From positions 30,291 to 74,244 of the forward strand of contig PMBS01000258.1 in assembly GCA_003153015.1 (NCBI GenBank): a stretch of DNA of 43,954 nucleotides. The letters run 5' to 3'. The stretch comes from Myxococcales bacterium (GTDB taxonomy: Bacteria > Myxococcota_A > Polyangia > Fen-1088). A program made the translations under genes and the position numbers. Numbering within the stretch: position 1 is the first letter of the stretch; every line of letters starts with the position of its first letter. This document shows positions 39,625 to 43,954 of the stretch, piece after piece. Under the pieces are notes generated by a model. That model was not told the DNA's origin, searched no databases, and saw nothing but the letters and a program-made list of their open reading frames with translations.

Positions 39625-40104
39625 CTAGTGCGTCTCAGGTTGCTGCGCCTGTGTACGCAAGGCCCGCGCATGCCCTGGCTTGAGCAAGCACGTGTCGCGG
39701 TTGATCCCGAGGAGCAAGTCGGTGGTGGCTTGGTCAGCCGGGGGAAAGGCGTAGTTCTCCAGTTCTTGGGCCGCTACCCAGCGAACATCGGCCACACGAA
39801 CCGGACGCGGCTCTTGGCTAGGCGAGATGCTGGCTCGATAGAGAACCAGGTCAACGACATAGCCATCGTAGCGGTGGGTGCGGCGGGCGGTGGATCCGCC
39901 CACATTCACATCGACGCCCACGCGCTCGTGCAGCTCTCGTCGGAGCGCGGCCTCGTCGGTTTCGCCCGTCTCGACTTTGCCACTGGGGAATTCCCACAGC
40001 CCAGCGAGCACGCCTGTCGGGCGTCGCTGGGTAATGAGGTATCGCCCTTGCTGCTCGATCACGGCGGCCACCACGCGAATGTGAGGTACGAGGTCGTTCA
40101 TCAT
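39625..40104 (-). CDS. MutT-like Nudix hydrolase with altered Nudix box
   Basis: A 159-residue Nudix protein. The N-terminal part IRVVAAVIEQQGRYLITQRR and GLWEFPSGKVE matches MutT/8-oxo-dGTP pyrophosphatases. The Nudix box GX5EX7REUXEEXGU is present from Gly42, but the second Glu of the Glu-Glu pair is Arg61 (codon CGC at 39922-39924), giving RELHERVGV. In E. coli MutT the equivalent Glu57 binds the catalytic metal, so activity may be weakened or metal use altered. The remaining Glu48, Glu57 and Glu60 are kept. The C-terminal about 30 residues, after TTDLLLG, look like an unrelated tail. ATG at residue 2 is an equally good start. Confidence 0.85.
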   Translation of the reverse strand: MMNDLVPHIRVVAAVIEQQGRYLITQRRPTGVLAGLWEFPSGKVETGETDEAALRRELHERVGVDVNVGGSTARRTHRYDGYVVDLVLYRASISPSQEPRPVRVADVRWVAAQELENYAFPPADQATTDLLLGINRDTCLLKPGHARALRTQAQQPETH

Positions 40105-40463
40105 GTAGCTCCGGGGCTGCCAGCCTTTGCGCCGTTTCTTCGACTCATGTATGGCAGTCCCTCCTCTGGTCTTGTGACATCGGCAGGCATTCCCAGAACT
40201 TAAGCCCTTCCTGCCACCTCACCTTTCCCTGCTGTCCAGTTAGATTCCGCCCACCATGTCTCGTTTCCAGCAAGTACTGCGCGGGGCACCTAGTCAAAGC
40301 AGGCGCAAGCGCTGCGTGGTTGCCGCGCTAGGACACGCCCAGGACCAGACTCACGCCCGGCCCTTGAAACAGTCTGGTTGGGCGACTACACCGGCCGCTT
40401 CAGCCCACACTAGCGCACAATCTGCGCATCTCGGCCTGGCGCGCTAACACCGTTCGATCGGGT

Positions 40464-42635
40464 TCAATACGGCAACTCGGTGGCCGTGCCCACGACCTCG
40501 AACTCGGCGGACAGAGGGGTTTGTCCGGTCAGCTCCTGGCTGCGCGGATCAGGCTGGCTGCCGCCCACGCTGACGCGGAAGCGGCCCGGCTCTAGCGCGC
40601 GAAGACCGCGTTCGTCGATGAGCGAAAAATCGCGCGGAGAAAGCTCGAAAGCAATGCGGCGGGCCTGGCCCGGCAAGAGGTGAACGCGCGAGAAGCCGCG
40701 CAGGCTGTGATGGGGCACGCGACAAGACGCCTGCAAGTCTGTCAGGTACAGCTGCACGACCTCGTCGCCCGGCCGGCTACCCATATTCTTCACCGTAACA
40801 GACACGGACGCGCTGGCCCCCGCTGGGACAGACGCCGGCGAGACAGCAATGTCCTGATAGAGGAAGCGGGTGTAGGAAAGGCCATAACCAAAGGGATAGA
40901 GCGGGGGCTTTTCCAAATAGCGATAGGTGCGCCCCTTCATGCTGTAGTCTTCGAAGTCAGGAACGTCCGCCAGCGAGCGCGGAAAGGTGACGGGCAGGCG
41001 ACCAGCAGGGCTGGCGTCACCGAAGAGGATGTCGGCCAGGGCGCTGCCGCCTTCTTCACCGGGATAGAAGGCCTGGATGACGGCGCCCACATGCTCGTGG
41101 GCCCACCCAAGATTGAGCGCGCTGCCCGAGATGACCACCAACACCGTGGGCTTGCCGAGCGCGACGATACTTTCGAGCAGGCGCGGCTGCAGCCCGGGAA
41201 GCTCAAGATCCACTTTGTCCCCTGCCCCATCCGAGTTGCTCTCGTCCCTTTGCTCGCCCTCGATTTCGGCGGACAGACCCAGGCAGAGCACGACTGCGTC
41301 GGCGCGCTCAGCGACACTCACCGCTTCGGCCAGGTGTCCGGCGCAGTTCAGGCCATCGAGCCCGGTCCCCTGTCGCTTGCAACCTGGGGCGTACCACACC
41401 TTGGTTTGCGCGCAAACCGCAGCACGGATTCCCTCGAGCGGGGTCACCGTACGCGACGGGGTTCCGCAGTAGTTGGCGCAAAGGACTTGATGGTCGTAGG
41501 CATTGGGACCGACGACTGCGATGCTGCGCAGATCCTTGCGCAGCGGCAGAAGCCCGCGGTCATTCTTGAGCAAAACCATCGACGCCGAGGCCGTGGCGCG
41601 GGCGAGGGCTCGGTGTTGATCGCAGTCGTTGGTCTCATAGGGAATGGACGCGTAGGGCACGCGCTCGGGTGGATCGAACATGCCCAGGCGCATGCGGGCG
41701 CGAAACAGCCTGCGCAGGCAGGTGTCGAGATCTTCTTCGCGCACAAGCCCAGCGGCCACCGCGGCGGGAATGTGACCGTAGGCACAGCCGCAGTTTAGGT
41801 CGCAGCCTGATTGCACCGCCAGCGCCGCCGATTCGGCGAAACTGTTGGTAACCCTGTGGCTCTCGTGGAAATCCTGGATGGCCCAGCAGTCGCTGACCAC
41901 GAAGCCGCGAAAACCCCATTCCTCGCGCAAGATTCGGCGCAAAAGAGTGGGGCTGCCGCAGCAGGGCTCACCGTTGGTGCGGTTGTAAGCGGCCATGATG
42001 CTTTCGGCCCCGGCCTCGGTGATACAGGCGTGGAAAGCGGGCAGGTAGGTTTCGCGCAGGTCCTTTTGGCTGACCTTGGCATCGAAGCGGTGGCGCAGGT
42101 TCTCGGGACCGCTGTGGACCGCGTAGTGTTTGGGCGTCGCCACCGTCTTCAAGTAGCGAGGGTGGTCGCCCTGCAAGCCGCGGCAAAAGGCCACGGCCAG
42201 GCGCGATGTCAGGAATGGGCATTCGCCGTAGGTCTCGTGCCCGCGGCCCCAGCGAGGGTCGCGAAAGATGTTGATGTTGGGCGCCCAGAGGGTGAGTCCC
42301 TTGTACTGGCCGCGGTCGCCTTTGCGCGCGTACTCGTGGTGCTTGGCGCGGGCCTCGTCGGCAATTGCCACCGCCACCGCGTGCAAGCGCTCGGTGTCCC
42401 ACATGGCGGCCAGACCGATGGCCTGGGGAAAGACCGTGGCAATTCCCGCCCGCGCCACGCCATGAAGCCCTTCGTTCCACCAGTTGTAGGCGGGCACGCC
42501 CAGGCGCGGGATCGCGGGCGCCGCATGCAGCATCTGCTGGGCCTTTTCTCCGAGCGTGAGCCGTGAGACCAGATCCTCGACGCGTTTATCGACGGACAGG
42601 TCTGGGTCAAGGAAGGGATAGGTGATCTCAGGCAT
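40464..42635 (-). CDS. GH3 beta-glycosidase (beta-xylosidase/glucosidase type)
   Basis: A 723-residue enzyme with the standard GH3 layout. The TIM-barrel-like domain (about 1-330) contains YNWWNEGLHGVARAG, NINIFRDPRWGRGHE, TPKHYAVHSGPE and the nucleophile Asp249 in GFVVSDCWAI. The alpha/beta sandwich domain (about 350-580) has LLKNDRGLLPL and LGLSAEIEGEQRDES, where the acid/base Glu is expected. A C-terminal fibronectin III-like domain starts after YPFGYGLSYT. NWWNEGLHGVA is characteristic of the xylosidase/arabinosidase branch. No signal peptide is visible, so it probably acts on imported oligosaccharides in the cytoplasm. It stands alone, and no transporter or regulator is adjacent. Confidence 0.93.
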   Translation of the reverse strand: MPEITYPFLDPDLSVDKRVEDLVSRLTLGEKAQQMLHAAPAIPRLGVPAYNWWNEGLHGVARAGIATVFPQAIGLAAMWDTERLHAVAVAIADEARAKHHEYARKGDRGQYKGLTLWAPNINIFRDPRWGRGHETYGECPFLTSRLAVAFCRGLQGDHPRYLKTVATPKHYAVHSGPENLRHRFDAKVSQKDLRETYLPAFHACITEAGAESIMAAYNRTNGEPCCGSPTLLRRILREEWGFRGFVVSDCWAIQDFHESHRVTNSFAESAALAVQSGCDLNCGCAYGHIPAAVAAGLVREEDLDTCLRRLFRARMRLGMFDPPERVPYASIPYETNDCDQHRALARATASASMVLLKNDRGLLPLRKDLRSIAVVGPNAYDHQVLCANYCGTPSRTVTPLEGIRAAVCAQTKVWYAPGCKRQGTGLDGLNCAGHLAEAVSVAERADAVVLCLGLSAEIEGEQRDESNSDGAGDKVDLELPGLQPRLLESIVALGKPTVLVVISGSALNLGWAHEHVGAVIQAFYPGEEGGSALADILFGDASPAGRLPVTFPRSLADVPDFEDYSMKGRTYRYLEKPPLYPFGYGLSYTRFLYQDIAVSPASVPAGASASVSVTVKNMGSRPGDEVVQLYLTDLQASCRVPHHSLRGFSRVHLLPGQARRIAFELSPRDFSLIDERGLRALEPGRFRVSVGGSQPDPRSQELTGQTPLSAEFEVVGTATELPY

Positions 42636-43286
42636 GCGCGCAATTTCCCGCTGGCTGCAAAGTCGCCGGCCTGAAGTTCTGCGGGGGTGCAGGCCGGCAG
42701 ATCTCGCTGCCCTGGTTGTTAGTTTGGGGGAGTTTACTACACTGGAGCAAAGTCGGGATCGGGTGGCAGCGGCTCTTCCGCGTCGTTGGCCGGACCAAGG
42801 TGGTTGATGGCGTCGATGACACGCTGGCGGCGCGGCGCCGGGAGCATAGTCAAATCTATGGGGGTCTTTGAGCGTCAGAGAACCCTACCGTCCCTCATCT
42901 GTGCTACCTCGATCGCGTCCACCCAGCGCGCCTGGCCGAGGCACGGCCGCCGCCCTACTTCCGCTTCGCAACCCGCCTCAAGCCAACCAGCCAGGTCGAG
43001 CTGTTCGAGTAGGCCGAAGCGCCGTAACCGCAAGGCCGGGGTCTGCCCACTGAAGGCTCATTGTGGGACCGCCCACAGGTCGAGGGTCGCGAGTTCATCC
43101 TCTCGGGTTGCCTTCCCGTCAAGGTTTGGCCGTCGCCTTGGCTCCGGCCTTCCCCTTTTCCGCGCACCAGCCCCCCTTGAATCGAGTACGCTCCGGAACA
43201 CCTGGGCTGACGATCACCAGCTTGCCGGCGGCCCACAGGGCCTTCATACTGCTTGCGGCCAAGCCCATTGCTGAAGGAGGACTCCA
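42636..43286. other. 651-nt region without a convincing gene
   Basis: It contains the promoter side of the GH3 gene and the leader of the orphan gene at 43287. One frame, ending in TAG at 43010-43012, reads CYLDRVHPARLAEARPPPYF then RFATRLKPTSQVELFE. This looks like the natural end of a protein, but an in-frame TGA lies about 30 codons earlier and I cannot name it. A decayed gene or mobile element remnant is possible. No inverted repeats or transposase motifs were found. Confidence 0.5.
43275..43280 (+). promoter_or_regulatory. strong Shine-Dalgarno before the orphan gene
   Basis: AGGAGG lies 6 nt before ATG 43287, the best ribosome site in the window. It supports real translation of the AT-richer orphan frame. 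Confidence 0.75.
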
Positions 43287-43934
43287 ATGCTCGACCAAGA
43301 AGTGACGCTTAAGATCATTTCCACTATCGACGACCTCGATCGTCAATTTGCCCAAACATCACTGTTGAAAATGCCCTTCGTGAAAGGGTCATTCAAGAAG
43401 AGGGTACTCAAAATCCTCGACGATTTCCGTGTCACGGCAGACCAGCTCCTAAAACTTCTCTATCAGCAGAATAAGATCAGTGTCGTAAGGTCTTCGAGCT
43501 GCTCTTCGCTTATCGCGACTGGGATCGACATCACGCCCGTGCGGGTGCTATTCTTCTTGGACGCAATCTTTAACCAAAAGGCAGCATTGGATCCGCGAAA
43601 TGACGTTGACCGCGTGAAGACACCCAGCATCGAGCGCCTCCTGTTTTCACAATTCTTCCTTTTTCTAAGCAATATGAATGGAGTATCGTGCTCAGCAACA
43701 CTTAAGCAGTGGGCGCCTGGAGTCGCGCCCCTGTTGGAATCAATCATTCAACTCGTCTCAGCGGAGCGAAACAGGTGCGTGTTCACCGATCCAGCGAACT
43801 ATCAGTTCGGCTTCGGCCCCCCCTCTTGGTTAGCGTCGAGTCACAATGGAATGAAGTTGGCAGAATCGGCTATGGCGTATTTCGCGGAAGAGCAGCGCTA
43901 CGCAGATTTGAACATCCAACACGTGGCAGAGTAA
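43287..43934 (+). CDS. orphan hypothetical protein, AT-richer than its surroundings
   Basis: A 215-residue soluble-looking protein with no signal peptide and no motif I recognise. The N-terminal half is mostly helical and Lys-rich (MPFVKGSFKKRVLKILDDFR, VTADQLLKLLYQQNKISVV). The C-terminal half has a helix rich in Phe/Leu (RLLFSQFFLFLSN) and ends in NIQHVAE. Codon usage differs from the rest of the window, with many A/T third positions (for example AAA, ATT, AAT), which suggests recent acquisition. The preceding AGGAGG and the full-length frame indicate that it is expressed. Its function and partners are unknown, and the window ends 20 nt after its stop. Confidence 0.65.
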   Translation: MLDQEVTLKIISTIDDLDRQFAQTSLLKMPFVKGSFKKRVLKILDDFRVTADQLLKLLYQQNKISVVRSSSCSSLIATGIDITPVRVLFFLDAIFNQKAALDPRNDVDRVKTPSIERLLFSQFFLFLSNMNGVSCSATLKQWAPGVAPLLESIIQLVSAERNRCVFTDPANYQFGFGPPSWLASSHNGMKLAESAMAYFAEEQRYADLNIQHVAE

Positions 43935-43954
43935 CCGCCCGACGGAGCGGTGGC

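Noticed and set aside
37737-39683. 648-codon plus-strand frame opposite the LamG lipoprotein
   Set aside because: It mirrors the tandem repeats and the LamG domain of the real minus-strand gene and has no motif of its own.
42786-43274. 162-codon plus-strand frame before the orphan gene
   Set aside because: Its composition is Ser/Arg/Pro-rich without motifs, and a different frame in the same stretch looks more protein-like, so neither is convincing.

Overview
The window is a high-GC bacterial chromosome segment. Several features point to a Myxococcota (Polyangia-like) or closely related deltaproteobacterial lineage, though this is inference from style and gene content and no marker gene proves it. 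They are lipoproteins with long Gly/Ser/Thr-rich linkers behind the lipobox, a Ser/Thr kinase fused to a cyclase-like module and an AAA ATPase, a duplicated Cys-rich secreted protein, and many family-less secreted proteins. No rRNA, tRNA, CRISPR array or intact insertion sequence was seen.

Region 1 (220-10809) is the right-hand part of an aryl-polyene-like or aryl-lipid biosynthetic cluster. A divergent acyl carrier protein (minus strand) faces a seven-gene plus-strand run: aromatic amino acid ammonia-lyase, 4HBT thioesterase, a DhaL/DegV fusion resembling a one-piece fatty-acid kinase, FabF-type ketosynthase, GT2 glycosyltransferase, an MMPL exporter fused to a methyltransferase, and an LpxL-like acyltransferase. 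Most junctions overlap by 1-11 nt, so the run is almost certainly one transcript. No aryl-CoA/ACP ligase, ketoreductase or dehydratase is present, so the cluster probably continues left of base 1.

Region 2 (11029-15753) holds the kinase/ATPase, which appears to lack its usual TPR tail, a secreted hypothetical protein and a MOP-type flippase. Region 3 (16017-18461) is a minus-strand trio of eukaryote-like lipid proteins: EXPERA/TMEM97-like, a 17beta-HSD-like SDR and a DUF1295 steroid-reductase-like protein. Region 4 (18557-24046) has a GH12-like lipoprotein without its nucleophile, a Cys-rich duplicated secreted protein, a YbjN protein, a NodB deacetylase and SSB. Region 5 (24197-33435) has a Slt70-like transglycosylase, LeuB, a PAYGQ-repeat outer-membrane protein, an Omp85 protein, a CDP-alcohol phosphatidyltransferase and a discoidin/GT-C membrane protein. 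Region 6 (33458-42635) is mostly minus strand and leans to polysaccharides: CE12 esterase lipoprotein, Gfo/Idh oxidoreductase, GT-C/TPR protein, LamG lipoprotein, Nudix hydrolase and GH3 glycosidase. The end (43287-43934) is an AT-richer orphan gene.

The spacers carry at least four families of dispersed repeats. These are a CACAGAG-type long palindrome (three copies), a GGGAACCCT element (two copies, one inside a reading frame), a CCGG-rich element (two copies) and a field of hairpins upstream of the ammonia-lyase. The strongest candidate for something undescribed is the aryl-lipid operon with its acyl-kinase fusion and exporter-methyltransferase fusion.
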